A stretch of DNA of 64,000 nucleotides from assembly GCA_036736205.1 (NCBI GenBank), contig DAINMX010000001.1, positions 30,053-94,052 on the forward strand, written 5' to 3'. Below are positions 27,943 to 36,964 of the stretch, one piece after another. Both the position numbers and the translations under genes were made by a program. The stretch comes from XYA12-FULL-58-9 sp001798605 (lineage in GTDB: Bacteria; Myxococcota; XYA12-FULL-58-9). The first letter of the stretch is position 1, and every line of letters begins with the position of its first letter. The notes below the pieces were generated by a model. That model made no database searches, had not been told where the DNA came from, and saw only the letters and a program-made list of their open reading frames with translations.

Positions 27943-30057
27943 ATGGCCATATGCGGAACCGTTCGAGTTGTTCTCAATGACAACCGTGTGCTTCAATACA
28001 AGGGATCTGTGCGCGACGACTTCGACGCCTCCCTGCGCGAGGCCCAACAGGAGATCAGTGAGGCGGACGCCAATTCGCTTCGCAACTTCATTTTTGATGA
28101 TCGAAAACTCGATCCAGATGAGCAACTGAGTGCGTTCTTGTTGAGCGCGTGCTCTCTCCTAGGCGAGCGCGTGAAGTCCATCACGTACGAATCGTCCGTC
28201 ACCGACAATCCCGTTGCGTTTCAATGTCGCATGCATCCGAGCACCTGTAGGACTACCCGAGAAGAGTTGCTCAAAGACGTCAAGAAGACAGAGCGCAATT
28301 CATCTCTGTCGGTCATTGAACGCATGCTGATGGGGCGGATCCCCCAACAGAAGACCATCAATCGCCTGTTTGGGCAAGAATCGGACGCGGTACCACCTGC
28401 CAACCCGACCACACAAATATTTTCTCTCGACTCATCTCAGGCCACGACCGCCGTTGACACCGTCAACGTATACCTCCAAGCCGTTGCCCGGCGTACTGGC
28501 CGTCCAACCTACACGATGATCCCCAAACGGGTCTTCTCCGATGAGCTCGGTTACACCCACGTTCGTTGCGATCGCACAGTGCCTGTTGTCTGTGACGGCG
28601 AGACTAAGAACCTGCCCATCGTCGGACAACAGACGATCTATCACATTGATCCCGAGGGCAAAGTGTCATCGACCACGGGACGTGATCTCGTGCCGTCCGT
28701 ACTTAGCATCATGTCATTGTCCCCTCAGGGTGTGGCTATATCCCTATCCACCGCTATCGAGCAGGCGAAGCAGGCCTTTGCGAATCAATACCAAACGAGT
28801 GATGCCATCACCGTGCGAGAGGACAAGGCAAGACTGTGTTTGTATGAGCACAATGGGCACTTCATCACGGCCTACGAATTGACAGTGGTGGACTTCGGGG
28901 CCACAAAAGATGGCAAGTCCTCTCCCGCGGTGGTCAAATATTATGTTGACGCTTCCAACGCCACGAGAGCTGGTGTCGTTGGTCAGATTGCTGGCATCAC
29001 CTCCTCGCTGTTGCCCAAGGGGCGGCCGCTGACGCGGGGACCAAGAGACGACGCTACCCACTATTATGGACAAGTCGATCTGTCCACGACTCGAGACCCT
29101 GCTACCGGCAAATACATTCTTGAGGACAAGAATCGCCGCGTCGTCACCCAGAACGCGAAGGGAATGGATGCCAACGACGTGGCCGGAGAGTGGGAGAAGA
29201 CCTCCCCGTTTACCGATGATGATAACAAGTGGGGTGCAGCGAATGATCCAAACCGAGAGATCGTTCTCTCTGCGGCTGATGTCCATTTCGGCGTTTGCAA
29301 TGTCAGCGACTTCATGGACGACATGTTTCATCGAAAATCGATCGACGGTGAGGGCATGGAGATACGTTCCATGGTCAACATCGGACTGAAATACAACAAC
29401 GCCTTCATGTACGAAGCCATCCTGCATTTTGGCGAGGGCGATGGTGTGGAGTTTGCACCGCTGACCCCAGGTGATGTGGTTTGTCACGAGGAGTTCCACG
29501 CAGTCGAAGATTTCGAAGCGGCACATATCTACGACAAGAATGAATCAGGTGGCCTCAATGAAGCCAACAGCGATATTTTTGGCTCTATCTTCGATTGGTG
29601 GATTTCCAAAACACGGGGCCTCAATCTCGATCACTGGAAGATTGGCGAGCAGTGCACAACCCCTGGGACCGAAGGTGATGCCCTTCGCTACATGAGTGAT
29701 CCTCTCAAGGACGGGTATTCCATTGACCACTACAGCCTGTACAGGGACGGCACGGATATGCACCTGTCTTCGGGCATTGCCAACAACTTCTTTTATCTTC
29801 TGGTTGAGGGTGGCACCAATCGCACCTCGGGCATGGAAGTAGAGGGCCTGAAGAGCGCGTTGGGAGGCATCGATGCGGGCATGGACGCCGGTGCCAAGAT
29901 TTGGTACCGGGCCCTGACGACTTACATGCGTCCCAACGACACCTTCAAGTCTGCCCGGAATGCAACCCTCAGGGCCGCCAAAGATCTTTACGGCAGTAGT
30001 CCAAACGTCCAAGCGATGGTTACAAGCGCGTGGGCGGCTGTTGGTGTCGACGCCTAG
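27943..30057 (+). CDS. Thermolysin-like (M4) metallopeptidase without a signal peptide
   Basis: The 704-residue protein follows GGGAGAG. Residues about 470-620 match the M4 core: YNNAFMYEAILHFGEGDG, then the zinc motif HEEFH (515-519), ESGGLNEANSDI with the third ligand Glu 540, and MHLSSGIANNFFYLL with the catalytic His 607. Before it lie about 450 residues in the place of an FTP/propeptide region; part of it (residues 265-345) looks like a PepSY/FTP-type domain. Unlike secreted M4 enzymes it begins MAICGTVRVV with no signal sequence. It may act in the cytosol or leave by a leaderless (for example type VI-like) route; the latter is inference. Confidence 0.8.
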   Translation: MAICGTVRVVLNDNRVLQYKGSVRDDFDASLREAQQEISEADANSLRNFIFDDRKLDPDEQLSAFLLSACSLLGERVKSITYESSVTDNPVAFQCRMHPSTCRTTREELLKDVKKTERNSSLSVIERMLMGRIPQQKTINRLFGQESDAVPPANPTTQIFSLDSSQATTAVDTVNVYLQAVARRTGRPTYTMIPKRVFSDELGYTHVRCDRTVPVVCDGETKNLPIVGQQTIYHIDPEGKVSSTTGRDLVPSVLSIMSLSPQGVAISLSTAIEQAKQAFANQYQTSDAITVREDKARLCLYEHNGHFITAYELTVVDFGATKDGKSSPAVVKYYVDASNATRAGVVGQIAGITSSLLPKGRPLTRGPRDDATHYYGQVDLSTTRDPATGKYILEDKNRRVVTQNAKGMDANDVAGEWEKTSPFTDDDNKWGAANDPNREIVLSAADVHFGVCNVSDFMDDMFHRKSIDGEGMEIRSMVNIGLKYNNAFMYEAILHFGEGDGVEFAPLTPGDVVCHEEFHAVEDFEAAHIYDKNESGGLNEANSDIFGSIFDWWISKTRGLNLDHWKIGEQCTTPGTEGDALRYMSDPLKDGYSIDHYSLYRDGTDMHLSSGIANNFFYLLVEGGTNRTSGMEVEGLKSALGGIDAGMDAGAKIWYRALTTYMRPNDTFKSARNATLRAAKDLYGSSPNVQAMVTSAWAAVGVDA

Positions 30058-30169
30058 CACCCTCTTGACATCCACCGATATTCCGTTGTTTCACCTGGCC
30101 AACTTCGAGGCCGAATAGCGTACGTGGTATGCCCACGGTTTCGTGAACTTGGGGAAGAGGGGGATGGTC

Positions 30170-32197
30170 ATGACTCAGGATACGCTGTTGAAGAGCTCAC
30201 GATTGTCGGTGCCGACGCACCCTTGGGGCGTGAGTTTCACCAATGGAGAGGCGTCCGGAAATGATTGGCTAGACCTCGAGGGGATGTCCCGTTTGGGCGG
30301 CATGTTGGCGGGCCATTCGTTCGTGAAGCTGGTCATCGATCGTCAAGAGAAGACCATCCATTTTCTCAACCACGAAGCATACGCGTTTCATGCTGACTAC
30401 ATCACCGAAGTCATTTTGGGACGTCCCCGTGAGGAGATGGAGCGCGATCTGGACGCCTTCAACGCGACGCTCTACTTCGAGCCTGATCGCCGTTTTCTTC
30501 TGGGTATCCTCTCGTTGCACCACCGACTTGGGGAAAGGTTGCTGGCTTTGGAAACCATCGAGGTCGACACCATGGATATCGGCCTCATCCGCGAGCTCTT
30601 CGACACCGCGCGGGCACGACTCGAGCCCAGCCTCAAGCTCTTCTTCAAACCGTCAAATCACCTGCAAGAAGATCTCTTCCATGCAGACGACATCGACGGC
30701 GTTCCGGTGATCTGGAATCACGACCTCTTCGAGATGTCGAGTTTTTTTGCCCTCAATTACGGGGCAACGAAGGGGCGGCTGAGGGTCTTCGAGAGTATCG
30801 ACAAATACAGAGCGGCACTGCCCGAGCTCGGTTGGAGCGACATCATCGTCATGCCGCGAGTTCCCGACGACATTCCCCGGGTAGCGGGCTTCATCAACAC
30901 CGAACCGACGACGCCGCTGTCACACACCAACGTGTTGGCCCACGGGTGGCACGTTCCCAATGCCGTTCAGCGCGGTGCCATCAAGCTCATCGACGAACGG
31001 GGTCTCCGAGATTGTTGGGTTCTCTATCGTATCGATCGCACTTCGCTTGAGGTCGAGCTGCGCAAGCTCGACGACAGCGAAATACCCCATGGCCCGTCTT
31101 GGGCCATTCAAACGGTCCAGATCGGCACACCTGATGTGGAACGCACTCCCATCAAGGATCTCACTGAGCTGCGTATGGAGGACAGCGACAAATTCGGCAC
31201 GAAGGCGGCAAATCTCGGCGAAATCCACCACATCCTTCGTCACCAATCCAATCGGTTGCTTGGATTCTATCGGATTCAACGCCCTCCCCGAGAAAACCTG
31301 TTAACCCACCTTGCTCGTTTCTTGGCCGTGCCCAACGACGAACAACTCGAAGATGTGGCATGGAAATTCATGCAGCGGTTCATCAATATACCGCGTGGAA
31401 TCGCCATCCCCTTTTCGTTCCAAAAGGAGTTTCTCGCTTCCAGTCCACCGATCCAACAACAGATCGGTCGACTGAAGATGGCTCTTGAGCTCAATGCGCC
31501 CGTCATTGATCCCTTGTGTATCGCATTGCAGAAGATGATTCGCGAGCAGCGAATCCCAGCAAAAATACGCGATTACATCGACGCGCAGGTGGTGCGCAAC
31601 CTGAGCGGTTCGAGCAGTTTTGTCGTGCGAAGCTCTTCCAATGCCGAGGACCTCGACAACTTTTCCGCAGCGGGGTTGTATCAATCCGTCAGCCAGGTGA
31701 CTACGGCGGAGTACTTGTTCAAGAGCATCAAAGAGGTGTGGGCCTCCTTGGTAACCCCCCGCAGCGTGCGGATACAACACGCAGCCGGGATCCCCCTCGA
31801 CCATTCATACATGGCGGTCATCGTCCAAGAGGAGATCAAAGGCGACCTCGGCGGCGTTTTGGTGACGACCAACCCGCTGGAACCCGTCAGCGATTTTCGC
31901 AACGTCTTCATCAATGCATCATTGACGTCCGTGGCTCGAGTGGTTGATGGCACAGAGCAGCCGTTCCAGTTCCTCTACAACACGGTAGAGGGTGGCGGCC
32001 GCACTCTGGCCGTGGGAGCTGGTGGGGGAGAGGTCGTCACAGCCAAGAAGGAAATATTACAGAAGCTTGCCTTCGCCGGTAGGCTTCTACAATCCCATTT
32101 TGCCAACGACTACACCTTCTCGTCACCGTTGGACATCGAGTGGGCGATTGTCGGTGACACCTTGTTCATCTTGCAGTTGAGACCCTATGCACAATGA
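30170..32197 (+). CDS. Glucan-water-dikinase-like phosphohistidine plus ATP-grasp protein
   Basis: I start at ATG 30170 (MTQDTLL), 6 nt after GAAGAGGGGG; a frame from 30143 exists. The 675 residues hold, in order: an N-terminal part of unknown family (to about 215), a swivelling phosphohistidine domain with TTPLSHTNVLAH (His at about 252), then an ATP-grasp domain from FGTKAANLGE (about 342) with RSSSNAEDLDNFSAAGLY (about 487) and a C-terminal DIEWAIVGDTLFILQLRP. PEP synthase and PPDK have ATP-grasp first and a PEP-binding barrel last. Here the order is reversed and the barrel is missing. This is the order of plant glucan, water dikinase, and LSHxxVxA also fits it. The phosphoryl acceptor is unknown. 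The MFS gene overlaps its stop by 4 bp. Confidence 0.78.
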   Translation: MTQDTLLKSSRLSVPTHPWGVSFTNGEASGNDWLDLEGMSRLGGMLAGHSFVKLVIDRQEKTIHFLNHEAYAFHADYITEVILGRPREEMERDLDAFNATLYFEPDRRFLLGILSLHHRLGERLLALETIEVDTMDIGLIRELFDTARARLEPSLKLFFKPSNHLQEDLFHADDIDGVPVIWNHDLFEMSSFFALNYGATKGRLRVFESIDKYRAALPELGWSDIIVMPRVPDDIPRVAGFINTEPTTPLSHTNVLAHGWHVPNAVQRGAIKLIDERGLRDCWVLYRIDRTSLEVELRKLDDSEIPHGPSWAIQTVQIGTPDVERTPIKDLTELRMEDSDKFGTKAANLGEIHHILRHQSNRLLGFYRIQRPPRENLLTHLARFLAVPNDEQLEDVAWKFMQRFINIPRGIAIPFSFQKEFLASSPPIQQQIGRLKMALELNAPVIDPLCIALQKMIREQRIPAKIRDYIDAQVVRNLSGSSSFVVRSSSNAEDLDNFSAAGLYQSVSQVTTAEYLFKSIKEVWASLVTPRSVRIQHAAGIPLDHSYMAVIVQEEIKGDLGGVLVTTNPLEPVSDFRNVFINASLTSVARVVDGTEQPFQFLYNTVEGGGRTLAVGAGGGEVVTAKKEILQKLAFAGRLLQSHFANDYTFSSPLDIEWAIVGDTLFILQLRPYAQ

Positions 32198-33390
32198 GTC
32201 GCCGCGTCGTCATTGGCTACTACGGCTTTCAGACATTCTTTGCGCTCTATATCTGGTTGCCCATCTTCTACGCCTACCAGCGACAGATGGGCCTCGATGA
32301 CGCGCAGATCTTTGGCATTCAGGGTTACTACTATCTGGCCTTCGTCATCCTCGAGGTGCCCACCGGCTTTTTTGCCGATAGGTGGGGGTATCGGAACACA
32401 TTGCAGCTCGGCGCCTTGCTGCTGTTCGTCTCTCAGTTGTTCGCGATCTTCCAACCCACCTACATGGGGTTTTTGTTCCACTTTCTCCTATTGGCGCTCG
32501 CGCGATCATTGGTTTCCGGGGCAGCAAGTGCCTATCTGTATGAGCATCTCAAGCTTCACGGCCGGCAAACTGATTACAAACAGCTCGAGGGGAACGCGCG
32601 GGCGCTTGGACTGATTGCCAAAGTGATTGGCTGGAGTGGCGTCGGTGCGATGATGGCCTGGCACCTCAGCCTTCCCTACTGGCTCACAGCCGGTGCTGCA
32701 TTGATCGCTCTTTTTGTCGCCATATCTTTGCCCAAACTTCCCACCCAAGCCACAGCGCAAACAGACATGCCTGGTTGGGGTGCCTACCGGGTGACCCTCG
32801 CGTCGCCGGTGTTGATGTGGCTTATGGTGATCGGAGTTGGCGTTTTCGTCATCGGAAGAATCGTCCAGGTCAATCTGTTTCAGCCCTTGCTCATCAACGA
32901 AGGATTCGACATTGCTACCCATGGCGGCATCATGGCGGCGATGACCATCGTCGAGGCCGTCGGTTCCGGGCGTTCCCGATGGCTGCAGAAGTGGTTCGAT
33001 GATTTGGGCGCTATGTTGGTGATCACCATCGCGGTGGTTCTCAGCATGTTATTGATGGGAGGACTCGGAAAAATACCTGTGATAGCGGGACTGCTCCTGT
33101 TCGCATGGACGACCGGGCTCGCCTTTCCGATTCAGAAGCAGCTTCTCAATGATGCCATAACAGATTCCCGTTTTCGTGCGACCATTCTGTCGATCGAATC
33201 TATCGTCGATCGCGCTTTCATCGGCATCGTCGCGTGGATGCTGGGCAATTTTGTCGCAACGGGTCGCATCAACACCTTTCTTCTCATCTCTGCGGTTGGA
33301 GTCGTCCTTGTAACGGTCCTCGCCTTTGCCGTTCTGCGAGGCTACCTGAAGTTCCGCCCATCCCGTACCGATTCGGACGGCGGCAAGTAG
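32194..33390 (+). CDS. Major facilitator superfamily transporter
   Basis: The 398-residue protein has about 12 membrane helices. The first loop has ILEVPTGFFADRWGYRNTL, which fits the MFS motif A (GxxADRxGRR). Its ATG at 32194 overlaps the stop of the dikinase-like gene (ATGA), so the two are probably translationally coupled. That suggests a shared substrate or product, perhaps a sugar or sugar derivative, but this is inference. It ends 11 nt before the convergent sulfatase-superfamily gene. Confidence 0.85.
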   Translation: MSRRVVIGYYGFQTFFALYIWLPIFYAYQRQMGLDDAQIFGIQGYYYLAFVILEVPTGFFADRWGYRNTLQLGALLLFVSQLFAIFQPTYMGFLFHFLLLALARSLVSGAASAYLYEHLKLHGRQTDYKQLEGNARALGLIAKVIGWSGVGAMMAWHLSLPYWLTAGAALIALFVAISLPKLPTQATAQTDMPGWGAYRVTLASPVLMWLMVIGVGVFVIGRIVQVNLFQPLLINEGFDIATHGGIMAAMTIVEAVGSGRSRWLQKWFDDLGAMLVITIAVVLSMLLMGGLGKIPVIAGLLLFAWTTGLAFPIQKQLLNDAITDSRFRATILSIESIVDRAFIGIVAWMLGNFVATGRINTFLLISAVGVVLVTVLAFAVLRGYLKFRPSRTDSDGGK

Positions 33391-33401
33391 CGCACCGCAC
33401 T

Positions 33402-34775
33402 CTAGTCCAAATAGCCCAACGCACGTAGCTGCTCGGTGTGCTCCTTGGACATCTCGATGGAACCACCCCGATGGTGCTCACTTGAAGCCGCAACAATGTG
33501 ATCGACGATGCGCGATCTCGTCTCCTTGGCCCGAGTCGAATCGTCGTCTTGGCGGTTTGTCAACTCGTGGGGATCGGTGTCGAGCTCAAAGAGCTCGTTC
33601 ATCTTGGGGTCGTTGAGATCATAGACAAACTTCCACGAGTCAGACACCACGGCGCGAAGCTCTCGTCCACGGGACAAGCTCAAGAACAAATCTCGGTTCG
33701 TCGCGACCGGTCCATTGGAGAGCAGGGGCATCCAACTCTGGCCGTCGACGACGGTGCCCCAATGGACGCCAAGAACGTCTGCCATTGAGGGAATCACGTC
33801 GAGCAGAGAGACCGGTGTCTGAATTCTTCGCCCGGCGTGGCGTCCGTCTGGCAGCACCACAACGAGGGGAACGCGAACAGACTCTTCATACAAGGTTCTG
33901 CCGTGGCCGAACCGGCCGTGATCGAGAAATTCTTCGCCATGATCGGAGGAAAAGATCGTGAGCGTATTGCGTTGTCCCGTGAGCCTCGACAATACCGTTC
34001 GTGCGATTTCGTCGACCCGGCGAATTTCGCTGTCGTAGAGAGCTTGGATAAAGGCAACCTCATCGCTCTGTCGGTCAAGATTCAAAACGTCATAATTTCG
34101 TGCCGCGCTCTCGCCCAGAAGCGCGTTGTGACGTTTCTTCTTGCCCCAAATCTCGGTGAAATATGGCTCCTGGACACGGTAAGGCGCATGGGGGTCGAGA
34201 AAGTGTAGCCACAAAAAATAGGGCTCGCTGTTGTTTATCTTTTCGAACCATTGTTCGAACACGACCTCGAGCTCAACCGCGTCAGCGAAGCCGAGGCACT
34301 CATACTGATCAAAGCCCCGGGCGAAACCCAAGGGTGCCAACAGATGTCCATTGGACGTCAGGCCAAAGGTCGTGTACCCCAAATCGTGCAGCATCTCCGG
34401 CAAGGTTGGCAGGGTCATGGGGATAGGCTGTTGCTCGATGATCCTGTTGTCCCGGGCAGCTCCAAATATGATTCCATGGACGGACGGACTACGCCCGGTG
34501 ACCAAGGAAACGACCGCCGGGACTGTCCACGAGGATGTTGAGTAGGCTCGCTCGAACAAGACTCCTTGTTCTGCCAGCGAATCAAAAAACGGCGCTGTCT
34601 TGCGCGAATATCCGTAGCTGCCCAGGTGATCTGCCCGCAGGGTATCGACTGTCAGCAAGATGACGTTAGGCGCGGTCTTGGGCAGCGGTGGCCTTTCGCC
34701 CGGTTGGGTGCATGCCGTTGCGATGATGGCAATACCCGCAGCGCCAACCAGCCAACCTCGAAGTGGCATCGTCAT
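33402..34775 (-). CDS. Sulfatase/alkaline-phosphatase-superfamily lipoprotein with Thr at the nucleophile position
   Basis: The 457-residue protein has a lipobox (IIATAC) and a typical sulfatase fold: LTVDTLRADHLGSYGY (D44, D49), HFLDPHAPY (about 191-199), SSDHGEEFLDHG (D278, H279) and a C-terminal ELFELDTDPHEL. Where sulfatases have the C/S-x-P-x-R formylglycine motif, this protein reads T84-V-P-A-V. Thr at this site is known from phosphoethanolamine or glycerophosphate transferases of the superfamily. It may therefore be a phosphotransferase or phosphodiesterase rather than a sulfatase. The start overlaps the preceding gene by 4 bp; it is the last gene of the five-gene operon. Confidence 0.8.
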   Translation of the reverse strand: MTMPLRGWLVGAAGIAIIATACTQPGERPPLPKTAPNVILLTVDTLRADHLGSYGYSRKTAPFFDSLAEQGVLFERAYSTSSWTVPAVVSLVTGRSPSVHGIIFGAARDNRIIEQQPIPMTLPTLPEMLHDLGYTTFGLTSNGHLLAPLGFARGFDQYECLGFADAVELEVVFEQWFEKINNSEPYFLWLHFLDPHAPYRVQEPYFTEIWGKKKRHNALLGESAARNYDVLNLDRQSDEVAFIQALYDSEIRRVDEIARTVLSRLTGQRNTLTIFSSDHGEEFLDHGRFGHGRTLYEESVRVPLVVVLPDGRHAGRRIQTPVSLLDVIPSMADVLGVHWGTVVDGQSWMPLLSNGPVATNRDLFLSLSRGRELRAVVSDSWKFVYDLNDPKMNELFELDTDPHELTNRQDDDSTRAKETRSRIVDHIVAASSEHHRGGSIEMSKEHTEQLRALGYLD

Positions 34776-36946
34776 GGGTTTGGTCCTCGAGATGTGTCCT
34801 GTTGGTCTATTTTCAGCAACAGGCGCGCAGCTTCTCTGTGGCCGGGCATGCGTTTGAGCAGATCCAGCAACACCGCCCGTGCCTCAGGTAGGCGATGGGT
34901 GTTGGCAAAGAGAATAGCTAGGTTGAACAGTGCGTCTCGATTTTCGGGCTCGGCTTGCAGCACCATGCGAATGCGCTCCTCCGCCTCACGCAGCCGTCCC
35001 TGTTGTGCGAGAAGGATTGCGAGGGTGACCTCAGCCGAATAGAGCTGCGAGTCGAGGGCCAGCGCTCGTTCAAGGGCGACTGTTGCTTGTTGGATGTCGC
35101 CCTGCTCTGCCAAGATCACCCCGGTCGCCGCCTCAGCACTCGCCAACTTAGGATTGAGCGCGAGGGCGCGGGCATAACTCGACAACGCACGAGCTTTGTC
35201 CCCTTGCATGCGATGAACATCTCCCATGGCGACATACACTTCGGGCACTTGCCCAGCGAGGCTCAAGGTCTTTTCAAATAACCCGAGCGCTTGGTCGTAG
35301 TCGCCTCTGGAGGTGGCGATGCGCGCGAGCCCGACATAAGCGTTGGGGAAATTGGCGTGATGGCTGATGCAACGAAGGAATGCAACCTCGGCCTCGTCGA
35401 GCTGACCCAGCCTTCTGTGTGATTCCGCAACGACGTAGGTGAGAACGGGAATGGAAACCTTGCTCTCAAATGCCTGAGCCATGGTCAGCGCCACGTGAGG
35501 CTTGTCCATGAAGAGATGGGTGAGAGCGAGTCCGGTGACGAGACGAACGTCCTCACCGTCGTTGATCTGACGATGGGCATCCAGCGCTTTGTTGAAGTTG
35601 GTTTCGGCGTCCTGGTAGCGATGTTCTGCCAAATCTACAAACGCCAAGCTTCCGAGCATCGTGAATGAATTTGGAGCATGTCGCAGAGTTGACTCGAAGA
35701 AGGTTCTCGAGGTTCTCCATTCGCTGTTGCGCTGGATGGAGATGGCGACACACGCGACGCACAAGACTGCTGCGAATGCCAGGACCCCACGGGTGTGGTG
35801 CCAAAGGTGATGTACGGCCCAGGTCACGCCCCAACAAAAGAACACTGACGGCAGGTAGAGAAAGCGCTCCGCAATCGGAAATCCAGATCCCAAGGCTGCT
35901 CCCAGGGTGACGACGTTGCTCACTGGAATGAGAGCGGCAGCAAAACCCAGGCAGAGAAACACGAGATTCTTGTTGTGACGCAATGAGAAGATGAGCCCAA
36001 TCGCCGCGACCACGCCGAGCGATGCCAATATTCCTTGCCAGCTAATGAGCTCGATCCAGGGGTTCTCTATGTGAGCGACCAAGGGCAACGGGTAGATGAG
36101 CTCCCCGACGTAACGCCAAAGAGTCTTTGCTGCGGTTGCCAGAAATTCGTGCGCCGGTCTGGCTGTCACGTGATTCATTTGCACGGCCACCGCGTAGAGG
36201 CGCCACAGGAAATAGGCGAACGCTGTCAACGCAATTGGCACAGTGGTCGAGACAGCGAGCCGTCGCGGACAACCATCGCGGCGGAGCCAAAGGTAGTAGA
36301 TGGCAACGAAACCAAGTGCCATTTCCTTTGCAAGTAACCCAGCCATGAAGGCGACACATGCGAGAGCCGTCCAACCTGCGCGTCGCCACCCATTTTGCAC
36401 GCGAGAGAGGTCCGCGAGTAGCCAACTGCCGAGCACAAACGCCGTTGACAACAGATCTGTCCGACCAGAAATCCACGCCACGTTCTCTGTGTGCACCGGG
36501 TGTATTGCAAAAAACAGCGCGCCGATCGCCGCAATGGCTTGGGAGTTCGGAAACACCTTGCGGCCGACGAGAAACATGAGAGCGCAACAACAGAAATGAA
36601 GCCAGATATTGGTGAGGTGGAACCCCAACGGCCGCAGTCCATAGAGAGCCCGGTCGAGCATGAAGCTAACCGTCGCTATTGGACGATAATAACCGTACTT
36701 GCCGACGTCGTCCTTGAAGGCGAAGTAGTCATTGCTGAAAATGCTGGGCAGGTACTCAACAGATTGCAACCGGGCGTCGCCAGCTATCAGGTGAATGTCG
36801 TCCCAGACAAAATCATTCGCCAGGGTGTTGCCGTAGGTAACGAAAACCGCGGCCAACAGGAGCAGAAGCACCATCGCGGTGATGCGCCATTGTTGTTGTT
36901 GTGGGCCAGACGCTCGGTCACCGAGGATGTTAGGCAAAAATCGCAA
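34772..36946 (-). CDS. TMTC-like membrane glycosyltransferase with C-terminal TPR repeats
   Basis: The 724-residue protein begins at TTG 36946, 5 nt after AGGAGG. The N-terminal half has about 10 membrane helices with motifs seen in TMTC/GT-C O-mannosyltransferases: FVWDD in the first loop, GYYRPI, HPVHTENVAWISGRTDLLS and AERFLYLPS. The C-terminal 300 residues are TPR repeats (LAEHRYQDAETNFNKALD, and RALALNPKLASAEAATGVI). In eukaryotes TMTC enzymes use dolichyl-phosphate mannose. A bacterial member would use a polyprenyl-phosphate sugar. It sits 18 nt after a UbiA gene in an operon that makes such a donor. Confidence 0.82.
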   Translation of the reverse strand: MRFLPNILGDRASGPQQQQWRITAMVLLLLLAAVFVTYGNTLANDFVWDDIHLIAGDARLQSVEYLPSIFSNDYFAFKDDVGKYGYYRPIATVSFMLDRALYGLRPLGFHLTNIWLHFCCCALMFLVGRKVFPNSQAIAAIGALFFAIHPVHTENVAWISGRTDLLSTAFVLGSWLLADLSRVQNGWRRAGWTALACVAFMAGLLAKEMALGFVAIYYLWLRRDGCPRRLAVSTTVPIALTAFAYFLWRLYAVAVQMNHVTARPAHEFLATAAKTLWRYVGELIYPLPLVAHIENPWIELISWQGILASLGVVAAIGLIFSLRHNKNLVFLCLGFAAALIPVSNVVTLGAALGSGFPIAERFLYLPSVFFCWGVTWAVHHLWHHTRGVLAFAAVLCVACVAISIQRNSEWRTSRTFFESTLRHAPNSFTMLGSLAFVDLAEHRYQDAETNFNKALDAHRQINDGEDVRLVTGLALTHLFMDKPHVALTMAQAFESKVSIPVLTYVVAESHRRLGQLDEAEVAFLRCISHHANFPNAYVGLARIATSRGDYDQALGLFEKTLSLAGQVPEVYVAMGDVHRMQGDKARALSSYARALALNPKLASAEAATGVILAEQGDIQQATVALERALALDSQLYSAEVTLAILLAQQGRLREAEERIRMVLQAEPENRDALFNLAILFANTHRLPEARAVLLDLLKRMPGHREAARLLLKIDQQDTSRGPNP

Positions 36947-36964
36947 ATCGTCCTCCTGCGCCCT

